Assembly: GCF_964340395.1 (NCBI RefSeq)
Contig: NC_135562.1
Location: forward strand, 21,495,892-21,559,891
DNA: 64,000 nt
From: Glandiceps talaboti
Taxonomy: Eukaryota; Hemichordata; Enteropneusta; Spengelidae
Direction of reading: 5' to 3'
A program made the position numbers and the translations under genes. The notes below the pieces were generated by a model. The model saw nothing but the letters and a program-made list of their open reading frames with translations, was not told the origin of the DNA and did not search any database. The stretch's first letter is position 1; the number at the start of each line of letters is the position of its first letter. Below are positions 9,401 through 24,400 of the stretch, piece by piece.

Positions 9401-12400
9401 AGTGAAATACATAGGACATACTTACAGACTAGTAAGTGAAATACATAGGACACACTTACAGACTAGTAAGTGAAATACATAGGACATACTTACAGACTAG
9501 TAAGTGAAATACACAGGACATACTTACAGACTAGTAAGTGAAATACATAGGACATACTTACACACTAGTAAGTGAAATACATAGGACATACTTACAGACT
9601 AGTAAGTGAAATACACAGGACATACTTACAGACTAGTAAGTGAAATACATAGGACACACTTACAGACTAGTAAGTGAAATACATAGGACACACTTACAGA
9701 CTAGTAAGTGAAATACATAGGACACACTTACAGACTAGTAAGTGAAATACATAGGACACACTTACAGACTAGTAAGTGAAATACACAGGACACACTTACA
9801 GACCAGTAAGTGAAATACATAGGACATACTTACAGACTAATAAGTGAAATACACAGGACATACTTACAGACTAGTAAGTGAAATACATAGGACATACTTA
9901 CAGACTAGTAAGTGAAATACATAGGACACACTTACAGACTAGTAAGTGAAATAAATAGGACATACTTACAGACTAGTAAGTGAAATACACAGGACACACT
10001 TACAGACTAGTAAGTGAAATACATAGGACACACTTACAGACTAGTAAGTGAAATACATAGGACATACTTACAGACTAGTAAGTGAAATACATAGGACACA
10101 CTTACAGACTAATAAGTGAAATACATAGGACACACTTACAGACTAATAAGTGAAATACATAGGACATACTTACAGACTAGTAAGTGAAATACATAGGACA
10201 TACTTACAGACTAGTAAGTGAAATACATAGGACATACTTACAGACTAGTAAGTGAAATACATAGGACATACTTACAGACTAGTAAGTGAAATACACAGGA
10301 CACACTTACAGACTAGTAAGTGAAATACATAGGACACACTTACAGACTAATAAGTGAAATACATAGGACACACTTACAGACTAGTAAGTGAAATACATAG
10401 GACACACTTACAGACTAGTAAGTGAAATACATAGGACATACTTACAGACTAGTAAGTGAAATACATAGGACATACTTACAGACTAGTAAGTGAAATACAT
10501 AGGACATACTTACAGACTAGTAAGTGAAATACATAGGACACACTTACAGACTAGTAAGTGAAATACATAGGACATACTTACAGACTAGTAAGTGAAATAC
10601 ATAGGACCTACTTACAGACTAGTAAGTGAAATACATAGGACACACTTACAGACTAGTAAGTGAAATACATAGGACACACTTACAGACTAGTAAGTGAAAT
10701 ACATAGGACACACTTACAGACTAGTAAGTGAAATACATAGGACATACTTACAGACTAGTAAGTGAAATACATAGGACACACTTACAGACTAGTAAGTGAA
10801 ATACATAGGACATACTTACAGACTAGTAAGTGAAATACATAGGACACACTTACAGACTAGTAAGTGAAATACACAGGACACACTTACAGACCAGTAAGTG
10901 AAATACATAGGACATACTTACAGACTAATAAGTGAAATACACAGGACATACTTACAGACTAGTAAGTGAAATACATAGGACATACTTACAGACTAGTAAG
11001 TGAAATACATAGGACATACTTACAGACTAGTAAGTGAAATACATAGGACACACTTACAGACTAGTAAGTGAAATACACAGGACATACTTACAGACTAGTA
11101 AGTGAAATACATAGGACATACTTACAGACTAGTAAGTGAAATACATAGGACATACTTACAGACTAATAAGTGAAATACATAGGACATACTTACAGACTAG
11201 TAAGTGAAATACATAGGACATACTTACAGACTAATAAGTGAAATACATAGGACATACTTACAGACTAGTAAGTGAAATACATAGGACATACTTACAGACT
11301 AGTAAGTGAAATACATAGGACACACTTACAGACTAGTAAGTGAAATACATAGGACATACTTACAGACTAGTAAGTGAAATACACAGGACATACTTACAGA
11401 CTAGTAAGTGAAATACACAGGACATACTTACAGACTAGTAAGTGAAATACATAGGACACACTTACAGACTAGTAAGTGAAATACATAGGACACACTTACA
11501 GACTAGTAAGTGAAATACATAGGACACACTTACAGACTAGTAAGTGAAATACACAGGACACACTTACAGACCAGTAAGTGAAATACATAGGACATACTTA
11601 CAGACTAATAAGTGAAATACACAGGACATACTTACAGACTAGTAAGTGAAATACATAGGACATACTTACAGACTAGTAAGTGAAATACATAGGACATACT
11701 TACAGACTAGTAAGTGAAATACACAGGACATACTTACAGACTAGTAAGTGAAATACATAGGACATACTTACAGACTAGTAAGTGAAATACATAGGACATA
11801 CTTACAGACTAGTAAGTGAAATACATAGGACACACTTACAGACTAGTAAGTGAAATACATAGGACATACTTACAGACTAGTAAGTGAAATACATAGGACA
11901 CACTTACAGACTAGTAAGTGAAATACATAGGACACACTTACAGACTAGTAAGTGAAATACATAGGACACACTTACAGACTAGTAAGTGAAATACATAGGA
12001 CACACTTACAGACTAGTAAGTGAAATACATAGGACATACTTACAGACTAGTAAGTGAAATACATAGGACCTACTTACAGACTAGTAAGTGAAATACATAG
12101 GACACACTTACAGACTAGTAAGTGAAATACATAGGACACACTTACAGACTAGTAAGTGAAATACATAGGACACACTTACAGACTAGTAAGTGAAATACAT
12201 AGGACATACTTACAGACTAGTAAGTGAAATACATAGGACATACTTACAGACTAGTAAGTGAAATACATAGGACATACTTACAGACTAGTAAGTGAAATAC
12301 ATAGGACACACTTACAGACTAATAAGTGAAATACATAGGACACACTTACAGACTAGTAAGTGAAATACACAGGACACACTTACAGACAAGTAAGTGAAAT

Positions 12401-15400
12401 ACATAGGACATACTTACAGACTAGTAAGTGAAATACACAGGACATACTTACAGACTAGTAAGTGAAATACATAGGACATACTTACAGACTAGTAAGTGAA
12501 ATACATAGGACACACTTACAGACTAGTAAGTGAAATACATAGGACATACTTACAGACTAGTAAGTGAAATACACAGGACACACTTACAGACCAGTAAGTG
12601 AAATACATAGGACATACTTACAGACTAGTAAGTGAAATACATAGGACATACTTACAGACTAGTAAGTGAAATACATAGGACACACTTACAGACTAGTAAG
12701 TGAAATACATAGGACATACTTACAGACTAGTAAGTGAAATACATAGGACATACTTACAGACTAGTAAGTGAAATACATAGGACACACTTACAGACTAGTA
12801 AGTGAAATACATAGGACATACTTACAGACTAGTAAGTGAAATACATAGGACATACTTACAGACTAGTAAGTGAAATACGTCGGACACACTTACAGACTAG
12901 TAAGTGAAATACATAGGACATACTTACAGACTAGTAAGTGAAATACACAGGACACACTTACAGACTAGTAAGTGAAATACATAGGACATACTTACAGACT
13001 AGTAAGTGAAATACATAGGACATACTTACAGACTAATAAGTGAAATACATAGGACACACTTACAGACTAGTAAGTGAAATACACAGGACACACTTACAGA
13101 CTAGTAAGTGAAATACATAGGACATACTTACAGACTAGTAAGTGAAATACATAGGACATACTTACAGACTAATAAGTGAAATACATAGGACACACTTACA
13201 GACTAGTAAGTGAAATACACAGGACATACTTACAGACTAGTAAGTGAAATACACAGGACACACTTACAGACTAGTAAGTGAAATACATAGGACACACTTA
13301 CAGACTAGTAAGTGAAATACATAGGACACACTTACAGACTAGTAAGTGAAATACACTATCATAGGACACACTTACAGACTAGTAAGTGAAATACATAGGA
13401 CACACTTACAGACTAGTAAGTGAAATACATAGGACACACTTACAGACTAGTAAGTGAAATACATAGGACACACTTACAGACTAGTAAGTGAAATACATAG
13501 GACACACTTACAGACTAGTAAGTGAAATACATAGGACACACTTACAGACTAGTAAGTGAAATACATAGGACACACTTACAGACTAGTAAGTGAAATACAT
13601 AGGACATACTTACAGACTAGTAAGTGAAATACATAGGACACACTTACAGACTAGTAAGTGAAATACATAGGACACACTTACAGACTAGTAAGTGAAATAC
13701 ATAGGACATACTTACAGACTAGTAAGTGAAATACACAGGACATACTTACAGACTAGTAAGTGAAATACACAGGACATACTTACAGACTAGTAAGTGAAAT
13801 ACATAGGACACACTTACAGACTAGTAAGTGAAATACACAGGACACACTTACAGACTAATAAGTGAAATACATAGGACACACTTACAGACTAGTAAGTGAA
13901 ATACATAGGACATACTTACAGACTAGTAAGTGAAATACACAGGACATACTTACAGACTAGTAAGTGAAATACATAGGACACACTTACAGACTAATAAGTG
14001 AAATACATAGGACACACTTACAGACTAATAAGTGAAATACATAGGACACACTTACAGACTAGTAAGTGAAATACATAGGACATACTTACAGACTAGTAAG
14101 TGAAATACACAGGACATACTTACAGACTAGTAAGTGAAATACATAGGACACACTTACAGACTAATAAGTGAAATACATAGGACACACTTACAGACTAGTA
14201 AGTGAAATACACAGGACACACTTACAGACTAGTAAGTGAAATACACAGGACATACTTACAGACTAGTAAGTGAAATACATAGGACACACTTACAGACTAG
14301 TAAGTGAAATACATAGGACACACTTACAGACTAGTAAGTGAAATACATAGGACATACTTACAGACTAGTAAGTGAAATACATAGGACATACTTACAGACT
14401 AGTAAGTGAAATACACAGGACATACTTACAGACTAGTAAGTGAAATACATAGGACACACTTACAGACTAGTAAGTGAAATACACAGGACATACTTACAGA
14501 CTAGTAAGTGAAATACATAGGACATACTTACAGACTAGTAAGTGAAATACATAGGACATACTTACAGACTAGTAAGTGAAATACACAGGACATACTTACA
14601 GACTAGTAAGTGAAATACACAGGACATACTTACAGACTAGTAAGTGAAATACACAGGACACACTTACAGACTAGTAAGTGAAATACACAGGACACACTTA
14701 CAGACTAGTAAGTGAAATACATAGGACACACTTACAGACTAGTAAGTGAAATACATAGGACACACTTACAGACTAGTAAGTGAAATACATAGGACACACT
14801 TACAGACTAGTAAGTGAAATACATAGGACATACTTACAGACTAGTAAGTGAAATACATAGGACACACTTACAGACTAGTAAGTGAAATACACAGGACATA
14901 CTTACAGACTAGTAAGTGAAATACATAGGACATACTTACAGACTAGTAAGTGAAATACATAGGACATACTTACAGACTAGTAAGTGAAATACATAGGACA
15001 TACTTACAGACTAGTAAGTGAAATACATAGGACATACTTACAGACTAATAAGTGAAATACATAGGACATACTTACAGACTAGTAAGTGAAATACATAGGA
15101 CATACTTACAGACTAGTAAGTGAAATACATAGGACATACTTACAGACTAGTAAGTGAAATACATAGGACATACTTACAGACTAGTAAGTGAAATACACAG
15201 GACATACTTACAAACTAGTAAGTGAAATACACAGGACACACTTACGGATTAGTAAGTGAAATACACAGGACATACTTACAGACTGGTAAGTGAAATACAT
15301 AGGACATACTTACAGACTGGTAAGTGAAATACATAGGACATACTTACAGACTAGTAAGTGAAATACACGGGACACACTTACAGACTAGTAAGTGAAATAC

Positions 15401-18400
15401 ATAGGACACACTTACAGACTAGTAAGTGAAATACATAGGACATACTTACAGACTAGTAAGTGAAATACATAGGACATATTTACAGACTAGTAAGTGAAAT
15501 ACATAGGACATACTTACAGACTAGTAAGTGAAATACACAGGACACACTTACAGACAATCAAGGTCTGATGTACATTGCTTCCTCTACCTTACCTTACAAT
15601 CAAGGTTTGATGTACATTGCTTCCTCTACTGTACCCTACAATCAAGGTCTGATGTACATTGCTTCCTCTACCTTACCTTACAATCAAGGTTTGATGTACA
15701 TTGCTTCCTCTACTGTACCCTACAATCAAGGTCTGATGTACATTGCTTCCTCTACCTTACCTTACAATCAAGGTCTGATGTACATTGCTTCCTCTACCTT
15801 ACCTTACAATCAAGGTCTGATGTACATTGCTTCCTCTACTGTACCCTACAATCAAGGTCTGATGTACATTGCTTCCTCTACCTTACCTTACAATCAAGGT
15901 CTGATGTACATTGCTTCCTCTACCTTACCTTACAATCAAGGTCTGATGTACATTGCTTCCTCTACTGTACCCTACAATCAAGGTCTGATGTACATTGCTT
16001 CCTCTACCTTACCTTACAATCAAGGTCTGATGTACATTGCTTCCTCTACCTTACCCTACAATCAAGGTCTGATGTACATTGCTTCCTCTACTGTACCCTA
16101 CAATCAAGGTCTGATGTACATTGCTTCCTCTACCTTACCTTACAATCAAGGTTTGATGTATATTGCTTCCTCTACTGTACCCTACAATCAAGGTCTGATG
16201 TACATTGCTTCCTCTACCTTACCTTACAATCAAGGTCTGATGTACATTGCTTCCTCTACCTTACCTTACAATCAAGGTCTGATGTACATTGCTTCCTCTA
16301 CTGTACCTTACAATCAAGGTCTGCAGTAAGATGGATCAAAATGTCACATTTGTTTCCAATTTACCATTCCACAGTAAACTTAGTAACTATATTTTACTGT
16401 CCTATTGATTCTTGGAACCATGAACAAGATATTGTCCGCAGTATTAAGTTGTTCATTGTTCAATAAATAATTAGTGGATTCATAGATTCTCCAGGGTAAG
16501 GATTTCTTATAATAAACCATCTTACATCAACACATTATTTGTTGTCTTCCGTTTAGTCTACTGGTTTGCTAGGACGAGTCAAGGATACTCTCAGCCATTT
16601 CACACCGTCATGGCTGACTAGTATGTGGACCCCCGCAGACAATGCAGGGAAGGTAAAAGAGAATGAAGACATTGATGAAGAAGTGCAACAAAGTCGAACA
16701 CAGCCAAGGAGAAGGGTATCATTTGAAGGCATTGAGTCTCCCATATTATCTAATACAAGTCAGAGAGAAATGGGTTCACGTATGCAGCGTGAATATATAT
16801 CCAAACGAAGACCTCCGTTATCATGTGATACAGAGGGAGTATATTCTACTGGAGGATCAAGTGACTATAAGTCACCAGTGCAAATGCCATTTACACGCTA
16901 CCAACCATTTGCTAGTTCTACTCCTATAGAGGGAGAGGAGGAAGATGAAAGTGAGCAAAATGCTGCTGAAAAAGGTATTTATGTTGCTTAGTAACATACT
17001 ACTTTGGAAATCACATGACATGTAGAATCCGATGATATTTGAGAACCCAAAATACTTTTTTTGCTGCAGTCGTATTTATCAAATTTATGACATCAATTTT
17101 GCATATTGAAAATTAATAATACAAAAATTGCAACGTTTATGATTGAGACACTGCTAATATTAATGATAAGTTTATTCAAACGTTTATCTATCCTATTATA
17201 CTTTATAGTGATGTAGTAGTAAAATCTTAGTTAGTCCACCTTTTTTGGCCGTCCCTGGTAACGGGGGGGGGGGGGGGGGGGGAGAGGTGGCATAGCTTTC
17301 AGTACCATTCTTTGGGTGGGGATGGGGGGAGGACCTGGTAAAATTAAAATGACTGGTGGGTCATAGGTTGATTTTATTTCTTTACCACCCTTCACTATAG
17401 TAGAACACAGTATATTGATATTATATATGGTACTGACTGTGTTGATTGTTATATTTCAGGAGATGACTCTAATTCTGATGAGTCTGTGTCTACCAGTGGT
17501 TGTTCATCTTTGGTTCCTCATGTTGATAAGTCAGAGTACAGAGATAGAACTGAGAGACGAACAGACACGCAGAGAAAAACCCATGCAGATACTGCAGCAA
17601 AGAAAGGTAATCATTTCCATTGTCTAAAATATAAAATTACTCCAAAGATGCATTATAAGAATAACTGACTTGATTTGTTGGTTGGCTCCACTTGTTACAT
17701 ATCTAGATACCTTGATCACCTTGTTTTAGCTTCACCCTCTAGCATGTGGTAAAATGCTATTATTCTGTGCACTGTTATGGAATGTGTTGTATAAAAATAG
17801 ATTAGATTAGATTAGATTAGATTAGATTAGATTAGATTATTACAGGCACTGACAATTGACGAGTTACCAATGTGGTGACATTAGCATAAAATTCTGCTCT
17901 ATAAAAGGAATTAGAAACCGAAAACATTGATTGTATTCTAATGTAACCATTCCAGAATAATAACGTAGATAAATCTAAGCAAATCATAATAACAAAATTA
18001 ACTCAGACGTTAATGAACAAAATAGACAAATATCAGACATTTATTACCAAAACAGAATGAATTGTCAGACTTTGTATGGAAGTATGCAAGGCATTGATTG
18101 TTTTATATATAGTCAAAGAAAATTGTGAGAGAAACACAGGATTCTACATTAAACGGAAACACTGCAAAGTGTCAGTATGCTGTTTGGGGAGGACTAATCA
18201 TGCCACAGCCATTATCTTTTACATGGACTTGACCTGAAGACGGTTCAAGTCATGTAAACTAGGAGAATGAGTAATTCTCTGTAGCTGAAATAGAATCTGA
18301 CTACCACTGTACCTGTATATATTCCATATATTATATTTTGTTCCACTTGGCTTGTGAGCATATTGTAAGTGGACATGGCTTGGAAGAGTTATCCTTACTT

Positions 18401-21400
18401 AATGATATTGTTGTACCAAAGATAAAAATATGTGTGTGATACACTGTCTTTAGCAATGTCTGATGACATTGGGTTGTATTGCAAAGCTCTATGATTACAC
18501 TGGCATGCACTTACAAAACAATATCCACGTTGTGTTTGCAGATCAAAAGAGAAACTTGTGGAGTGACGTCAGTGTAACGTCAGCTAACACATCTAATTTG
18601 ACATCAAGTGGAAGACGTCAACCTACTGGTAGAAGTAGTACAAAGCCATCATTCAATGCCTCCTACTTTGGTGCTTCAAGTTTTGTAAGTCTATAGGCAG
18701 TGTATTATTACCATCCATACCATACAAACAGGACTTGAAATTAATGGTAGTCCCACATCCACAGACTATCAATTCTTGTCGTGGGACTACCATGCTATGC
18801 AGCTTATAGCTTGCTTAGTCCATCACAGATTGTGCAGTGATTTAGAATATAAGATTTAGGGACGTAAAAAAAGTTTTGATAACTTGTATATATACATTTC
18901 CAATGAGTTCTCTATCTTCAGTTCAAGAATATAGGATAAATGGTCACCGTCACAACATTGATATATTGACATAGATATGGCCATTCAAATCACAACATTG
19001 ATATATTGACATAATATGGCCATTCAAATCACAACATTGATATATTGACGTAATATGGCCATTCAAATCACAACATTGATATATTGACATAGATATGGCC
19101 ATTCAAATCACAACATTGATATATTGACGTAATATGGCCATTCAAATCACAACATTGATATATTGACGTAATATGGCCATTCAAATCACAACATTGATAT
19201 ATTGACGTAATATGGCCATTCAAATCACAACATTGATATATTGACGTAATATGGCCATTCAAATCACAACATTGATATATTGACGTAATATGGCCATTCA
19301 AATCATAACATTGATGTATTGACATAGATATGGCCATTCAAATCACAACATTGATATATTGACGTAATATGGCCATTCAAATCACAACATTGATATATTG
19401 ACATAATATGGCCATTCAAATCATAACATTGATATATTGACATAATATGGCCATTCAAATCACAACATTGATATATTGACGTAATATGGCCATTCAAATC
19501 ACAACATTGATATATTGACGTAATATGGCCATTCAAATCATAACATTGATGTATTGACATAGATATGGCCATTCAAATCACAACATTGATGTATTGACAT
19601 AGATTTGGCCATTCAAATCACATCACTGATATATGACAGATTTGGCCATTCAAATCACAACATTGATGTATTGACATAGATTTGGCCATTCAGATCACAT
19701 CACTGATGTATTGACATAGATTTGGCTATTCAAATCACAACATTGATGTATTGACATAGATTTGGCCATTCAAATCACAACATTGATGTATTGACATAGA
19801 TTTGGCCATTCAAATCACAACATTGATATATTGACATAAATTTGGCCATTCAAATCACAACATTGATGTATTGACATAGGTTTGGCCATTCAAATCACAA
19901 CATTGATGTATAACAGATTTGGCCATTCAAATCACAACATTGATATATTGACATAGATTTGGCCATTCAAATCACATCACTGATGTATGACAGATTTGGC
20001 CATTCAAATCACATCACTGATGTATTGACATAAATTTGGCCATTCAAATCACAACATTGATATATTGACATAGATTTGGCCATTCAAATCACAACATTGA
20101 TATATTGACATAGATTTGGCCATTCAAATCACAACATCGATGTATTGACAGATTTGGCCATTCAAATCACATCACTGATGTATGACAGATTTGGCCATTC
20201 AAATCACATCACTGATGTATTGACATAAATTTGGCCATTCAAATCACAACATTGATATATTGACATAGATTTGGCCATTCAAATCACAACATTGATATAT
20301 TGACATAGATTTGGCCATTCAAATCACATCACTGTTGTATTGACATAGATCATAACACATATATTGACAGATTGGCCATTCAAATCACAATTGTGAATAT
20401 ATATATAAAAAATCAGATGTATTGACATAAATTTGGCCATTCAAATCACAACAGTGATGTTTTGACATAAATTTGGCCATTCAAATCACAACATTGCTTT
20501 GATAGCAATAAATTCATGTAACAATTCAATTTTGCTTTGATATCGCAACTAAATGGGCATACACATTCATAATATGTCATTAGAAAATTAATGTACTGCA
20601 TCCAGTGAAAGGGTACAGATGTACTGCATCCAGTGAAAGGGTACAGACGTACTGCATCCAATGAAAGGGTAGAGACTTACTGCATCCAGTGAAAGGGTAC
20701 AGACGTACTGCATCCAGTGAAAGGGTACAGACTTACTGCATCCAGTGAAAGGGTACAGACGTACTGCATCCAATGAAAGGGTACAGACTTACTGCATCCA
20801 GTGAAAGGGTACAGACGTACTGCAGCCAGTGAAAGGGTACAGACGTACTGCATCCAGTGAAAGGGTACAGACTTACTGCATCCAGTGAAAGGGTACAGAC
20901 TTACTGCATCCAGTGAAAGGGTACAGACTTGCTGCATCCAGTGAAAGGGTACAGACGTACTGCATCCAGTGAAAGGGTACAGACGTACTGCATCCAGTGA
21001 AAGGGTACAGACGTACTGCATCCAGTGAAAGGGTACAGACGTACTGCATCCAGTGAAAGGGTACAGACGTACTGCATCCAGTGAAAGGGTACAGACATAC
21101 TGCATCCAGTGAAAGGGTACAGATGTACTGCATCCAGTGAAAGGGTACAGACGTACTGCATCCAGTGAAAGGGTACAGACGTACTGCATCCAGTGAAAGG
21201 GTACAGACGTACTGCATCCAATGAAAGGGTACAGACGTACTGCATCCAGTGAAAGGGTACAGACTTCAAAAAAATAAACAAGAAAATTTCACAAGTTAGC
21301 ATACATGCTGAGTAGTTTACTCTTGGAGTTTGCTAGATTGTAAAATAAAATTGTGGGTAGCATTATATTCCTGTCAGTCTGTGACAGGGTGCCACCCACA

Positions 21401-24400
21401 ACGTCAGGTTTTCACTATAAATTGGTTACATCAAGAAGTCTTCCCCTAGCTGTTAGCTATTAAATCTATGGTATGATCCAGTCACATTACTGCAGTCTTT
21501 CCCAAATGTTTTATTGACTTGTTTTATCTGTTGTAGATATCTGACGCCTCTACACAACCAATAACACCTGGAGGGTCATCATTCTACCCAGGTCGTACAT
21601 CTTTTGGTGGTGCTTCTGCTCAAAGATCTTCAGTTAAACGTAGACGGACATCTCCGTATGAGGTAAGATTTACACTATCCTTACTCTATATTATTAATCA
21701 GCCCAAAACAGAATTAAAACTGGACTCATCAGTCACTACAGTGTTCAGCAATTTCAGTTTCTTCAGTAACAATTGTGACTATTTTATGATTTGGTCCGAC
21801 AACTTTTTGTGAATTGAAGTGCTCCTTTACTGACATCTTCAATATTTATAGATCTAGGTAATGTAGGCATCCTAGATTCTCCAAGCTCCTGGTGGCAGCT
21901 ACCCCCACCATCAATATTTATAGATCTAGGTAATGTAGGCATCCTAGGTTCTCCAAGCTCCTGGTGGCAGCTACCGGTCCCCACCTTCAATATTTACATA
22001 TAGGACAGCAAATGAGATGGAGTTGTGTGTGTTCTCCATACTTAACAATTTCAGGAGATTTCTTACAGATGTCCTAATGTAGGATACTTTGAGGAAGGTT
22101 GCAGGAGAGTTATAGGTATGTGAAGTCAGGTTACAGGAGATATCTTACAGGTATGTGAAGTCAGGTTACAGGAGATATCTTATAGGTATGTGAAGTCAGG
22201 TTACAGGAGATATCTTATAGGTATGTGAAGTCAGGTTACAGGAGATATCTTATAGGTATGTGAAGTCAGGTTACAGGAGATATCTTATAGGTATGTGAAG
22301 TCAGGTTACAGGAGATATCTTATAGGTATGTGAAGTCAGGTTACAAGAGATATCTTACAGGTATGTGAAGTCAGGTTACAGGAGATATCTTATAGGTATG
22401 TGAAGTCAGGTTACAGGAGATATCTTATAGGTATGTGAAGTCAGGTTACAGGAGATATCTTACAGGTATGTGAAGTCAGGTTACAGGAGATATCTTATAG
22501 GTATGTGAAGTCAGGTTACAGGAGATATCTTATAGGTATGTGAAGTCAGGTTACAGGAGATATCTTATAGGTATGTGAAGTCAGGTTACAGGAGATATCT
22601 TATAGGTATGTGAAGTCAGGTTACAGGAGATATCTTATAGGTATGTGAAGTCAGGTTACAGGAGATATCTTATAGGTATGTGAAGTCAGGTTACAGGAGA
22701 TATCTTATAGGTATGTGAAGTCAGGTTACAAGAGATATCTTATAGGTATGTGAAGTCAGGTTACAGGAGATATCTTATAGGTATGTGAAGTCAGGTTACA
22801 GGAGATATCTTACAGGTATGTGAAGTCAGGTTACAAGAGATATCTTATAGGTATGTGAAGTCAGGTTACAGGAGATATCTTATAGGTATGTGAAGTCAGG
22901 TTACAGGAGATATCTTATAGGTATGTGAAGTCAGGTTACAAGAGATATCTTACAGGTATGTGAAGTCAGGTTACAAGAGATATCTTATAGGTATGTGAAG
23001 TCAGGTTACAGGAGATATCTTATAGGTATGTGAAGTCAGGTTACAGGAGATATCTTATAGGTATGTGAAGTCAGGTTACAGGAGATATCTTATAGGTATG
23101 TGAAGTCAGGTTACAAGAGATATCTTATAGGTATGTGAAGTCAGGTTACAGGAGATATCTTATAGGTATGTGAAGTCAGGTTACAGGAGATATCTTATAG
23201 GTATGTGAAGTCAGGTTACAGGAGATATCTTATAGGTATGTGAAGTCAGGTTACAGGAGATATCTTATAGGTATGTGAAGTCAGGTTACAGGAGATATCT
23301 TACAGGTATGTGAAGTCAGGTTACAGGAGATATCTTACAGGTATGTGAAGTCAGGTTACAAGAGATATCTTATAGGTATGTGAAGTCAGGTTACAGGAGA
23401 TATCTTACAGGTATGTGAAGTCAGGTTACAAGAGATATCTTATAGGTATGTGAAGTCAGGTTACAGGAGATATCTTATAGGTATGTGAAGTCAGGTTACA
23501 GGAGATATCTTATAGGTATGTGAAGTCAGGTTACAGGAGATATCTTATAGGTATGTGAAGTCAGGTTACAGGAGATATCTTATAGGTATGTGAAGTCAGG
23601 TTACAGGAGATATCTTATAGGTATGTGAAGTCAGGTTACAAGAGATATCTTATAGGTATGTGAAGTCAGGTTACAGGAGATATCTTATAGGTATGTGAAG
23701 TCAGGTTACAGGAGATATCTTACAGGTATGTGAAGTCAGGTTACAAGAGATATCTTATAGGTATGTGAAGTCAGGTTACAGGAGATATCTTATAGGTATG
23801 TGAAGTCAGGTTACAGGAGATATCTTATAGGTATGTGAAGTCAGGTTACAAGAGATATCTTACAGGTATGTGAAGTCAGGTTACAAGAGATATCTTATAG
23901 GTATGTGAAGTCAGGTTACAGGAGATATCTTATAGGTATGTGAAGTCAGGTTACAGGAGATATCTTATAGGTATGTGAAGTCAGGTTACAGGAGATATCT
24001 TATAGGTATGTGAAGTCAGGTTACAAGAGATATCTTATAGGTATGTGAAGTCAGGTTACAGGAGATATCTTATAGGTATGTGAAGTCAGGTTACAGGAGA
24101 TATCTTATAGGTATGTGAAGTCAGGTTACAGGAGATATCTTATAGGTATGTGAAGTCAGGTTACAGGAGATATCTTATAGGTATGTGAAGTCAGGTTACA
24201 GGAGATATCTTACAGGTATGTGAAGTCAGGTTACAGGAGATATCTTACAGGTATGTGAAGTCAGGTTACAAGAGATATCTTATAGGTATGTGAAGTCAGG
24301 TTACAGGAGATATCTTACAGGTATGTGAAGTCAGGTTACAAGAGATATCTTATAGGTATGTGAAGTCAGGTTACAGGAGATATCTTATAGGTATGTGAAG

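Noticed and set aside
7720-15554. CRISPR-like regular repeats
   Set aside because: Units are contiguous with no unique spacers, and the context is an animal intron.
15528-16466. 312-codon plus-strand frame
   Set aside because: Produced by the 42-bp period; two plus frames are open at once and there is no homology.
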